Origin: Cohnella rhizosphaerae
GTDB taxonomy: Bacteria; Bacillota; Bacilli; Paenibacillales; Paenibacillaceae
Direction of reading: 5' to 3'
DNA: 64,000 nt
Assembly (NCBI RefSeq): GCF_029525575.1
Contig: NZ_JAPDIA010000007.1
Location: 248,001 to 312,000, forward strand
Shown here piece after piece: positions 46,819 through 55,321 of the stretch (positions are counted from its first letter, which is position 1; each line of letters opens with the position of its first letter). The notes beneath the pieces were generated by a model. That model searched no databases. It was not told where the DNA came from and was given only the letters and a program-made list of their open reading frames with translations. The translations under genes and the position numbers were made by a program.

Positions 46819-46882
46819 TGCCGCTAACGCGCACCATCACATCGCCCTGTGGGCCGTTAGCGGCACGAAATGCCGCTAACGC
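46819..46882. repeat. Repeat family D, about 1.2 units of a 52-base period
   Basis: TGCCGCTAACGC at 46819-46830 recurs as TGCCGCTAAC at 46871-46880, exactly 52 bases later. GTTAGCGGCA-cgaaa-TGCCGCTAAC (46856-46880) is a 10-bp-arm palindrome spanning 25 bases. It resembles families A-C in layout but not in sequence. Confidence 0.75.
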
Positions 46883-46914
46883 CCGCCGCCACACCGCTCC
46901 CTATTAGACCCGCT

Positions 46915-46969
46915 CGCGAGCCTGCAGAGTAATTTTTTTCCTTTACAGCACCATTTAGACCGGTTCGCG
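46915..46969 (-). repeat. Single inverted copy of the 51-bp repeat family B
   Basis: Its reverse complement starts CGCGAACCGGTCTAAATGGT, runs through a CTGTAA...TTACTCTGCAG hairpin and ends CAGGCTCGCGA, differing from units of the array at 63111-63985 in only a handful of positions. Confidence 0.9.
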
Positions 46970-47035
46970 GGTCACTGTCACAGCGGAACACGCCGCCGCG
47001 CGGGACACCCTCTTTCATTTTTGTCAAACTAAAAG

Positions 47036-47095
47036 AAACCTTTCCTCGGCCAGATGGAGACATCACCCGGCCGCACACCAAGGAAAGGTTTTTTT
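47036..47095. terminator. Bidirectional hairpin between hydrolase and HxlR genes
   Basis: AAACCTTTCCT / AGGAAAGGTTT 11-bp outer arms with an inner CGGCC/GGCCG helix; seven T follow on the plus strand. Confidence 0.7.
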
Positions 47096-47149
47096 CAGGT
47101 GGGAAGAATACTTCCCCTATCGTCTTGTCGCGTTGTCCTGCAGACGACG

Positions 47150-47515
47150 CTATACAGGAGCTATCGCTTGAGCAATCGGCCTCGAGCTTAATCTGTTATG
47201 GTTTTCTCCCCAAGCGCACATCGTCTCCAGCACCGGTACCATCGTTTTCCCATAATCGCTTAGCGCGTACTCGACTTTTGGAGGGACCGAAGGATAGATC
47301 GTCCGCGTCACCAGCTTGTCGGCTTCGAGCTCCCGCAGATGCTGCGCGAGCATTTTCTGGGTTACCTCTGGAATCAGCTTTTCCAGCTCGCTGAATCGTT
47401 TGGCGGCGTCCAGCAGGTGCCACAGGATTAGGGGCTTCCACTTCCCGCCCAACAATTGGATCACCGTTTCGATGGGGCATTTCCTCTCCGCAGCCGTCTC
47501 CGCGTTCGTTTCCAT
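47150..47515 (-). CDS. HxlR-family regulator
   Basis: 121 residues, ATG after GGAGGGCTGGC. Family pattern: CPIETVIQLLGGKWKPLILW, FSELEKLIPEVTQKMLAQHL, LRELEADKLVTRTIYPSVPP and VEYALSDYGKTMVPVL. Dimeric winged-helix repressor/activator. It is divergent from an NAD(P)-binding protein gene with a CTTACTT/AAGTAAG palindrome between, so it probably controls that gene and itself. Confidence 0.92.
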   Translation of the reverse strand: METNAETAAERKCPIETVIQLLGGKWKPLILWHLLDAAKRFSELEKLIPEVTQKMLAQHLRELEADKLVTRTIYPSVPPKVEYALSDYGKTMVPVLETMCAWGENHNRLSSRPIAQAIAPV

Positions 47516-47535
47516 GCCAGCCCTCCTCAGTCATG

Positions 47536-47551
47536 CTTACTTTTAAGTAAG
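47536..47551. promoter_or_regulatory. HxlR-type operator
   Basis: CTTACTT-tt-AAGTAAG, 20 bases before the hxlR-like start; a further half-site GCTTAC lies at about 47571. Confidence 0.7.
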
Positions 47552-47663
47552 TGCCCTACAAAAAAGTGGGTGCTTACGAAGATTTTATGCCTCATGGTAG
47601 GCTGGAGTCAATTCGAGGGCAACGCCATGTATCCATCCTGCCATAGAAAGAGGGAATCGCAAA

Positions 47664-48392
47664 ATGAAAATCGTTGTGTTCGGCGCGACGGGAAATACGG
47701 GGAAAAGGGTACTGGCGCAGGGCGTCCGTACGGGACACGAAATGACCGCCTTCGTGCGCGATCCGGAGAAGCTGCATGCGCAGCAAGAAGGGCGGATCGC
47801 CGGGCAAGTCACGGTGATCGCGCAGGATATCATGGACCCGGAGAGCGTCTTCGCGGCGTTAGCGCATCAGGACGTCGCCATACTGGCCGCCGGCCATGCG
47901 GGCCAAGGAGAGACGTTCGTTCGCATCGTCGACAACATCCTTAGCCAGTGCGAGCGCCAGCCTCTTTTTTCCGGACGCGTATGGATGATGGGAGGGGCCG
48001 GCCTGCTCGATATTCCGCATACCGGACTTATCGGCAACGATTTGCCGGGCTTTCCTCCGGCTTTCCAATACCACAACAGGAACTTGGAGCGGCTGCGGCG
48101 GACCGGGCTTGACTGGTCGGTCATGTGTCCGGGCACGATGGTCGAGTCAAATGCGGAGGTGCCTCTCAATCGTTTGCACGTAACGACGGAAGTCTTGCCG
48201 CTGGCGCTTCCAGAGACGATCCGGGAGCTGTCCGAAGCCGAATTGGCCGGACTCCTGTTCAGCAGGCTTCAGGAGCTGGATGTGTCCTACGAGGACGCTG
48301 CGAATTGCATGTTGAACCATGCGGAGCTTGCAGGGCCGTTCAAAGGCAAAAGGGTGGGTCTCGCCTATCGAAGCGAGATGCCCGCGAACTAA
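47664..48392 (+). CDS. NAD(P)-binding protein of the NmrA/atypical SDR type
   Basis: 242 residues. Rossmann start MKIVVFGATGNTGKRVLAQG (GxxGxxG), AFVRDPEKLHAQ cofactor-selecting Arg, and FQYHNRNLERLRRTGLDWSVMCPG. Lacks the YxxxK of classical dehydrogenases, as usual for NmrA-like proteins that sense or use NAD(P)H. ATG after AGAGGGAATCGCAAA. Followed 19 bases later by a small membrane protein. Confidence 0.88.
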   Translation: MKIVVFGATGNTGKRVLAQGVRTGHEMTAFVRDPEKLHAQQEGRIAGQVTVIAQDIMDPESVFAALAHQDVAILAAGHAGQGETFVRIVDNILSQCERQPLFSGRVWMMGGAGLLDIPHTGLIGNDLPGFPPAFQYHNRNLERLRRTGLDWSVMCPGTMVESNAEVPLNRLHVTTEVLPLALPETIRELSEAELAGLLFSRLQELDVSYEDAANCMLNHAELAGPFKGKRVGLAYRSEMPAN

Positions 48393-48411
48393 CCGGGAAG
48401 GAGGGGATGGC

Positions 48412-48867
48412 GTGTACGCATGGCTGCTTGTTTTGCATATTCTCGCTGCGGTCGCGGTGATCGGCTCAGCGTTCCTGGCGCCGATCGTCCGAAGATCGGC
48501 CCGAACGGCCGCCCAGCTTCGCTTTGTTTTCGACGCGACGGCCACGGTTGCCTTGTTGTCTAAACTCGGCGCCGCGGTGCTCGTATTGACCGGTATTTGG
48601 CTGATGATCATCGCCGATACGGGGTTCTCCCAGATGTGGCTCAATCTTTCCATCCTGCTGTCGCTCATCCTGGCGGCCACGATCGGCGGATTCATCGAGC
48701 CGCGCGTCAAACGCCTCAAGCGGATCGCGTCGGAAAGCCAAGGCCATGGATTATCCGCCGATGTCGGTCTGGCGATGCGGAAGCTCGTGCTCTGGGAGAC
48801 GACCGCGCAACTGCTGGCGCTGGCCGTGACCGTGCTGATGGTCGTTAAGCCGGCGCTGAACGCATGA
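48412..48867 (+). CDS. DUF2269-like small integral membrane protein
   Basis: 151 residues, GTG start after GAAGGAGGGG. Four hydrophobic helices (WLLVLHILAAVAVIGSAFLA; LLSKLGAAVLVLTGIWLMII; ILLSLILAATIGGFIEPRV; TTAQLLALAVTVLMVV). The LHILAAVAVIG opening is typical of DUF2269 proteins, function unknown. Co-transcribed with the NmrA-like gene. Confidence 0.75.
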   Translation: MYAWLLVLHILAAVAVIGSAFLAPIVRRSARTAAQLRFVFDATATVALLSKLGAAVLVLTGIWLMIIADTGFSQMWLNLSILLSLILAATIGGFIEPRVKRLKRIASESQGHGLSADVGLAMRKLVLWETTAQLLALAVTVLMVVKPALNA

Positions 48868-49076
48868 GCTTGCTCCAACGGGATCATCGCCAAGTCCCGG
48901 AGCGTCTATCGCGTATCGTGCAAAAGTACATGAAAGGTTGGGGTGCGGTACTGCCTGCCCGATCCTCTTCACATTTGCCTGGATAGGAAATAGACGGCGC
49001 GGCATCGATGCGGACAGCGGCGCATAAATTGAATCGACAGGAGCGTTGTCCACGTCTTTGTACAGGGAGGCATCCC

Positions 49077-51311
49077 GTGAACGAGCTTCAGATTCAAATC
49101 GACGGCATGACCTGCAGCGCCTGCTCGGCACGAATCGAGAAGGCGCTGCTGCGCATGGAAGGCATGCGGCAGGCGGCCGTGAGCCTGGCGACTTCGACGG
49201 CCGGCGTTCGCTGGGAGGGGGGACGGCATTCGGGGCGAGCAGATCGTGGACCGAATCCGTACGCTCGGCTACGGCGCCGCGATACTCGCGCGAGACAAGC
49301 CGCCTTCGCATACGGACGAAGCCGCGTCTTACCGGCGCCGGTTCTGGATCACGACGGCGCTGTCGCTGCCGCTCCTTGTCGCGATGGCGGCTCATGTATT
49401 CGGCATGCCCGGCTCGGCGGTCCCAGGAGGGCTTCTGAACGCGCTCCTGCATCCGCTTATGCAGCTGGCATTGGGATCGGTCCTGCTGAGCTATGCAGGC
49501 TATCCTTTTTTACAGGGGCGCTTATCACGCGCTAAAGCAGGGCTTCCCCAACATGGACGTGCTGATCGCGCTCAGCACGTCGATCGCTTACTTGTACAGC
49601 CAATATCAGGTGTTCCGGTCGGGCTCGGCGCATATGCTTTATTTCGATTCGATCGCGATGGTCCTTGTCGCCGTCACCTTGGGCAAATGGCTTGAAGCGA
49701 TCGCGAAGGGCAATGCCCTGCGGAGCCTGGAATCCCTGTCCGGACTGCAGCCCGGGACGGCGAGCGTCGTCCGCGACGGCCGCGCGGAGACCGTGCTGTC
49801 CGGCGAGCTGCGACCCGGCGATCTCGCGGCGGTAGGTCCGCTCGATTGGGTGCCGGCGGACGGCGCGATCGAGGAAGGAACCGTGGAGGTGGACGAATCG
49901 CTGCTGACCGGGGGAGTCGGCCGTCACGGTCCGGCATCCCGGCGAGCGGCTGTACGCGGGGACGCGCCTCGTCGGGGGGAGCGCCCGGCTCCGCATCGAG
50001 CGCAGCGGTACGCTTACGCGCCTGGCGAAGATGATCTCGCTGGTCGAGGCGGCGCAGCTCTCCAAGCCGCAGATCGCGCGCCGGGTAGATCGGATCGCGG
50101 CCTATTTCGTGCCGGGCATTCTCCTGCTGGCCATCGTAACCTTTATCGTCCATATGAGAACGGCGACGACCGGGGAAGCCGTCGGCATCGCGATGGCCGT
50201 CCTGTTGACCGCATGCCCGTGCGCCCTCGGCCTCGCGACGCCGATCTCCGTGTTGATCGCGTCCGGCATGGCGCTGAAGGCGGGCATCGTCATCAAGGAC
50301 GCAGGCTTGCTGGAGACGCTCAGCCGGGCGGACGCGTTCCTGTTCGACAAGTCGGGGACGCTGACCTACGGCAGACCGGCCGTGAGCGGGATCGAAGGCG
50401 ATTGGCCCCCTGAGCAGCTGCTGCGGCTGGCCGCGTCGCTCGAGTCGATGTCGGCGCATCCCTTCGCCCAGGCCATCGTCCGGGAGGCGGGGGTCCGGGA
50501 GCTGCGGCCGGCTCCCGTCGAACGCTTCGTCGAGCGCCCCGGGATGGGCGTGGCCGGCACCGTCGAAGGCATGCGGGTCGTCGTCGGCAGCGCGGCGTGG
50601 CTGGAGGCGTACGGCATTCGTCGGTTTGACCCGATAATTGACCCGATGATTGACCCGATGACCGCCGGGAAAGGGGAAGCGGCCGGCGATTCCGTCGTAC
50701 ATATCGGGATTAACGGACGGCGTGCCGGTCTGATTCGTCTCCATGAGCAGCTCCGGGAGGATGCGGGGCGGACGGTGCGCGCGCTCTCGGCGCACGGCGA
50801 AGTATGGATGGCGACCGGAGACCGCGAGCGGGCGGCGGCCCGCATCGGCGCGTTGGCGGGCATTCGCCGCGTCCGGGCGGGGCTGCTGCCGGAGCAGAAG
50901 CTGAACCTGCTGCGGGAGGTGAGGGCCGGGAAAGGCCGGGCCGGTAAAAGGCGGGTCGTCATGATCGGCGACGGCGCGAACGACAGCGCCGCGCTGGCGG
51001 CCGCCGACGTCGGCATCGCGATGGCCTCCGGTCATGCGGCCGCGCTGGAGACGGGCGATATCGTCATCGTCGGCGGGCGTCTGTCCCAGGTGGCCGAAGT
51101 GCATGCGTTGGCCGGGCGTACGATGCGGAACATCCGGCAAAACCTGCTGCTCGCGCTCGTGTACAACGCAGCCATGATCCCGCTGGCCGCGGCGGGCCTG
51201 CTGGACCCGCGTCTCGCCTGCATCGGCATGGCGTTGAGCTCGCTGCTCGTCGTCGGCAACGCGGTCCGGCTGCGGAGAACGGCGTTCGGACGCCGGACGG
51301 GGCGCCCTTGA
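49077..51311 (+). CDS. copA: Copper-type P1B ATPase with DKSGT motif, three apparent frameshifts
   Basis: GTG after CAGGGAGGCATCCC. One N-terminal metal domain (IDGMTCSACSARIEKALLRM). Extra bases at 49217-49222 (G), 49506-49511 (T) and 49910-49914 (G); corrected length about 744 residues. Membrane motif TACPCALGLATP (CPC) indicates Cu(I). Actuator ESLLTGES, nucleotide site SMSAHPFAQAIV (HP) and GDGANDSAALAAADVGIAM are present. The phosphorylation motif is FLFDKSGTLTYG, with Ser where P-type ATPases have Thr (DKTGT). The codon is TCG, one base from ACG. It overlaps the SafE-like gene by four bases. The set recalls CcoI-type ATPases that supply copper to haem-copper oxidases, or a detoxifying CopA. 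Confidence 0.88.
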
Positions 51312-51994
51312 ACGGCGGCGATATCGCGTTGGCCGTCGTCGCGGGCCTGACGGGGGCGCCGCATTGCATCGCGATGTGCGGCGGTATCGGCGCCTCGATC
51401 GCGATGGAGGCGCGGCGAAGCGCCGCCGCCTCGTTGATCGCCTATCACGCGGGGCGAATCGCCACCTACGGCGTGACCGGGGCCGCGATGGGCGCGGCGG
51501 GTTCTTTCCTGAAGGCCGCTGGCGAGCTGGTCGGCCTGCGCGGGGCGGCCAGCATCCTGGGCGGGCTTCTCATCATCCTGTGGGCCTGGCGGCGAATCTC
51601 GCTTCCGGTTTATCGCATCAAGCTGCCGGGCCGGGGGCGGACCAGCCGGCCGGCGGCCGGGACCGCGAACGTGTCGAAGCTTGAGGCGTACGGGGCGTTT
51701 CTGTCGGGCCTCAGTCTGGGCTTGCTGCCCTGCGGCCTCACGTACGCGATGCAGATGAAGGCTGCCGCGACGGGGGCCTGGGCGGAAGGGACGGCCCTGC
51801 TGCTCATCTTCGGACTCACGACGTTCCCGATGCTTTTCCTGTTCGCGATGACCGCGCGGCGCATGAGCCGCGGCTGGAGGCTGAGGCTCGCAGGCGCAGG
51901 CCGCTATCTCGCTTACACGATGGGCATCCTGTCGATCTTGAAAGGCTGCAGCGCGAACGGATGGATCCCTTCGATCCACCCGTGGCTCTGGTAA
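51308..51994 (+). CDS. SafE/UreH-type membrane protein
   Basis: 228 residues, TTG start overlapping the ATPase stop. Six hydrophobic segments with GAPHCIAMCGGIGASIAM in the first (the CxxxCGG metal motif of the UreH/TauE-SafE subgroup) and SGLSLGLLPCGLTYAM in the fourth. Proteins of this kind accompany CcoI-type copper ATPases in oxidase assembly loci, which fits its coupling here. Its stop lies 7 bases from the convergent FixH-like gene. Confidence 0.85.
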   Translation: MNGGDIALAVVAGLTGAPHCIAMCGGIGASIAMEARRSAAASLIAYHAGRIATYGVTGAAMGAAGSFLKAAGELVGLRGAASILGGLLIILWAWRRISLPVYRIKLPGRGRTSRPAAGTANVSKLEAYGAFLSGLSLGLLPCGLTYAMQMKAAATGAWAEGTALLLIFGLTTFPMLFLFAMTARRMSRGWRLRLAGAGRYLAYTMGILSILKGCSANGWIPSIHPWLW

Positions 51995-52001
51995 GCCGCG
52001 C

Positions 52002-52433
52002 TCACGAACGGCCGGCCTCGAAGGGATGTCGGACGACGACCTCCTTTTCGCCGATCGTCATTCGGGCTTCCAGGACCCACCGTCCCGTCATGACCGGGAT
52101 GACGGTCGCCGCGTACGCGCCAGCCCTGCCGGTCCTCTCTGCTTCGGCGGTGAACATGCCGCAGAACATGCCCGGCATCCAATACTTCAGCGTCAGCCGC
52201 CCGATTGACGCCGGCATGCCGGACCGATCCGCGATCTCGACGACAAACCGGCTCGGCTCCAGGGCGGCCGCAGAGCGGGCGGGCGAGCGTACGGTGATCC
52301 GGTATTCGCCGTCCAGCTTCGAAGATTCCGCCGGCAGCGCGGAAGCGCGGGACGAATAGACGTACCACAACGCAAGGCCGACGGCCGCGACGAGCGCCAT
52401 CGGCCTGATCGCGCGCTTCAGGAGCGATCCCAT
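52002..52433 (-). CDS. FixH/YtkA-like membrane-anchored protein with Met/Cys motif
   Basis: 143 residues from ATG 52433 (GGGAGGCGCACGCC); upstream in-frame starts lack a ribosome site. One N-terminal helix (PMALVAAVGLALWYVYSS) anchors a β-sandwich domain (YRITVRSPARSAAALEPSRF; SIGRLTLKYWMPGMFCGMFT; GRWVLEARMTIGEKEVVV). YtkA/FixH domains often carry MPGM-type metal motifs; here MPGMFCGM adds a Cys and a third Met, suitable for Cu(I) outside the membrane. Convergent with the copper ATPase pair. Confidence 0.7.
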   Translation of the reverse strand: MGSLLKRAIRPMALVAAVGLALWYVYSSRASALPAESSKLDGEYRITVRSPARSAAALEPSRFVVEIADRSGMPASIGRLTLKYWMPGMFCGMFTAEAERTGRAGAYAATVIPVMTGRWVLEARMTIGEKEVVVRHPFEAGRS

Positions 52434-52691
52434 GGCGTGCGCCTCCCTTTTTCGCGAATAGGAAAGGATAAGTTTCACCGGTACGTATCTGATTTGTCTC
52501 CGATAAAAACGTTCTCCTGACGGTTTTCTTGCTCCCCCGCATGTATATGTCTTCCGGGATCGTCCTTATGATCGCGAAACGGTTGCGCGGGCGGTCTGCG
52601 CGCATTATCGCGGCTCATTGATTTACAGTGCCGGGCCCATGACCGCCCTTGAATTCGCCTCTGATTCCGCTTTGTTCCTCCACCGCCGCAG

Positions 52692-52728
52692 ATCGCGAAA
52701 AAATGTGATATGAATCGCAAAAATGTGA
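52692..52728 (+). promoter_or_regulatory. Direct repeats before the GH38 gene
   Basis: ATCGCGAAAAAATGTGA (52692-52708) and ATCGCAAAAATGTGA (52714-52728), with their TGTGA ends 20 bases apart. Direct repeats at two helical turns suit an AraC-type regulator such as the one encoded at 55322. A TATACT -10-like hexamer follows at 52755. The rest of the 360-base gap (52434-52793) shows nothing recognisable. Confidence 0.45.
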
Positions 52729-52793
52729 ACTTTCCCGCCTGTTCCTCCCGAGGCTATACTGATCGCAAGACAGGATACGTTAGGGGAGAACGC

Positions 52794-55238
52794 ATGCAAA
52801 GCGTGACGAGAAAGTGGAAAATATACGTCATTCACCATTCGCATACGGACATCGGATATACGGAAAGACAGGAAAAAATCGAGCAGTATCACGTGGACTT
52901 TATCCGGCAGGCGCTCAAGATCAGCGAAGCCTCCCATACGGCCGAGCATCCCGAGTGGAAGGGCTTCAAGTGGACTTGCGAGACGTTCTGGGCCGTCGAG
53001 CGGTTCCTCGAAGAAGCGACGGACGAGGAAAAGGACCGCTTCGTGCAGGCGCTCCGCAGGGGCGATATCGAGCTGTCCGGCACGTACTTGAACATGACGG
53101 AGCTGGCAGGCTACGAGCTCCTTGCCGACATGGCCGGACGGGCCGGCAAGTTCGCGGCGTCGCACGGCCTGCGCGTCCGCTCGGCGATGACGGCGGACAT
53201 TAACGGCTACAGCTGGGGCTATTCGCAAGCGATGGCGGACGCCGGCATCGAGCATCTGCTGAGCTGCATCCATACGCATCACGGCATGTTCGCGATCGGG
53301 CGCAAGCAGTTCCCGTTCTACTGGGAGACGCCCAAAGGTGACCGCTTGCTCGTGTGGAGCGGCGAGCACTATATGATGGGCAACGACCTCGGCATCAATC
53401 CGGACGGGACGCTCTCCTATTCCGTCCGCGACGAGACGCCGATCTGGGGTATCGCCGAGGACCACTGGAAGATCGCGGAGACGAGAATTAACCGTTACCT
53501 GTCGCAGCTGGAGAAGGAGGACTACCCGTACGACTTCGCCCTGGTCAACGTCATGGGCCTGCTGCGCGACAACGCCGCGCCGAACGGCCGCATCATGAGC
53601 TTCATTCAGGCGTGGAACGCGAAGCACGGCGACCGGATCGAGATCGAGATGACCACGCTGAACCGCTACTTCGACCTGGTGAAGGAGCAGGACGCGCCGA
53701 TCCCGGTCTACAGAGGCGATTGGCCGGATTGGTGGTCCGACGGCGTCGCCTCCACCGCCATGCATACCCAGATATTCCGCGGCGCGCAGCGCGCGTTGTC
53801 CGTCGTCAAGAAGCTTGACCCGGATAGACTAAGCGTCAAGCAAGAAGAAATCGAGGAAGCGCAGCGGCAATTAATCATGTACGCCGAACATACGTGGGGC
53901 TATCACTCCTCGATCTCCGAGCCGTGGCATCCGATGGTGCAGGAGCTGGGCGTCCGCAAGGAGGCGTACGCGGCCAATGCGAGCCGCCTGGTCCAGCGTT
54001 CGCTCGACCGCGTGCTGCGGGATCGCGGGGACGTGCTGCTGCGGGCGGGCCGCGCGTTCACCTATCAAGTCGTCAACCCGTTCGACGAGCCGATCGAGGA
54101 TTTGGCATATTTCTACCTGGAAGAGCAGTGGGAAGCCGATTATTATAGAAACGGTCTGGAAGTGATTGAGGAACAAACGGGCGAGCTCGTGCCGCATCAG
54201 CAGGAGAAAGTGAGCCGGGGCTACCAGATCGCGATCATGGCCAAGCTCGGCGCGCGGGAAGAGAAGCGCTACGTCATTCGCGAGGCTTCGGGGCAGTCTG
54301 CGGGGCGCACGACGAGCAGCACGCGTCTAATCGGCGCGGACCGGATCCACGATATCCGGGACCTGGTGCCGCTGGCCGGCGCCGCCGATCAAGCGGCCGT
54401 GACCGAGAACGGCATCGAGACGCCGCATATGCGGATCGCGTGGCGGAGCGGAGCGGGTATCGTCTCCTGGGTCGACAAGGGAACGGGCAAGGAGCTTATC
54501 GATCCGAACCAGGCGCACGCCGCTTTTACCCCCGTATACGAAGTGACGGCAGGCGAGCACGGCGACCAGATGACGGTCCGCCGGATCATGGGCCGCAACC
54601 GCAAGGGCATGAACGCGAAGCGCTCCGCGGGTACGCTGACCGGCGTCAGAGCGATAACGGACGGCCCGCTGTACGCGGTCGTGGAGCTGCGCTACGAGGT
54701 CGAAGGGATGAGCCACTACTCGCTGTTCCTGAAGGTGTACAAGGACCAGGCGCGAGCGGACGTCTCCGTGCGCATGCACAAGACGAGCGTGTGGGAGCCG
54801 GAAAACGTGTACGTGTCCCTGCCGTTCCTGCGGGCGGACGGCGGCGAGCTGTGGTTCGACAAGGCGGGGGCGGCCGTCCGGCCGGGCATCGACCAGATTC
54901 CGGGCACGCTGACCGACTTCTACTGCATCCAGGACGGACTGGCGCTCGTGTCGCCGTCGGGAGGCCTGGCGATCGCGACGCCGGATACGCCGCTGATGCA
55001 GACCGGACCGCTCGCGTTCGGCGAGCGCAAGGTGCAGGGCCAGGCGCGGGACGAGGCGCCGACCTTGTACGCGTGGGTGCTGACGAATTACTGGGAGACC
55101 AACTTCAAGGCGACGCTGGGCGGCTTTTACGAATTCCGCTATACGCTGCAGTGGGGCGGGGCGCTGAATACGGCAGAGAATGCCCTGGGCGTCAACCGCA
55201 GCGTAAACGCGGGTACCGTGGCGTTTAGAAGCGTATAA
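52794..55238 (+). CDS. Glycoside hydrolase family 38-like α-mannosidase
   Basis: 814 residues from ATG 52794 after AGGGGAGAACGC. N-terminal catalytic barrel opens with YVIHHSHTDIGYT (HxD-type zinc residues) and has AMTADINGYSWGYSQAMADA (nucleophile Asp, about residue 134) and MYAEHTWGYHSSISE (zinc His, about residue 363); then a β-sandwich C-terminal half (PHMRIAWRSGAGIVSWVDKG). No signal peptide, so it trims imported mannosides inside the cell. It begins cluster III, just ahead of the response regulator and importer. Confidence 0.87.
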   Translation: MQSVTRKWKIYVIHHSHTDIGYTERQEKIEQYHVDFIRQALKISEASHTAEHPEWKGFKWTCETFWAVERFLEEATDEEKDRFVQALRRGDIELSGTYLNMTELAGYELLADMAGRAGKFAASHGLRVRSAMTADINGYSWGYSQAMADAGIEHLLSCIHTHHGMFAIGRKQFPFYWETPKGDRLLVWSGEHYMMGNDLGINPDGTLSYSVRDETPIWGIAEDHWKIAETRINRYLSQLEKEDYPYDFALVNVMGLLRDNAAPNGRIMSFIQAWNAKHGDRIEIEMTTLNRYFDLVKEQDAPIPVYRGDWPDWWSDGVASTAMHTQIFRGAQRALSVVKKLDPDRLSVKQEEIEEAQRQLIMYAEHTWGYHSSISEPWHPMVQELGVRKEAYAANASRLVQRSLDRVLRDRGDVLLRAGRAFTYQVVNPFDEPIEDLAYFYLEEQWEADYYRNGLEVIEEQTGELVPHQQEKVSRGYQIAIMAKLGAREEKRYVIREASGQSAGRTTSSTRLIGADRIHDIRDLVPLAGAADQAAVTENGIETPHMRIAWRSGAGIVSWVDKGTGKELIDPNQAHAAFTPVYEVTAGEHGDQMTVRRIMGRNRKGMNAKRSAGTLTGVRAITDGPLYAVVELRYEVEGMSHYSLFLKVYKDQARADVSVRMHKTSVWEPENVYVSLPFLRADGGELWFDKAGAAVRPGIDQIPGTLTDFYCIQDGLALVSPSGGLAIATPDTPLMQTGPLAFGERKVQGQARDEAPTLYAWVLTNYWETNFKATLGGFYEFRYTLQWGGALNTAENALGVNRSVNAGTVAFRSV

Positions 55239-55321
55239 TTTTGATATCATGAGAAGGGCGGCGTCTCTCTGCGGAGAGAAGCCCTTTTTTGCGCTTATGC
55301 CGCCGGGAAGGAGCGAATCGC

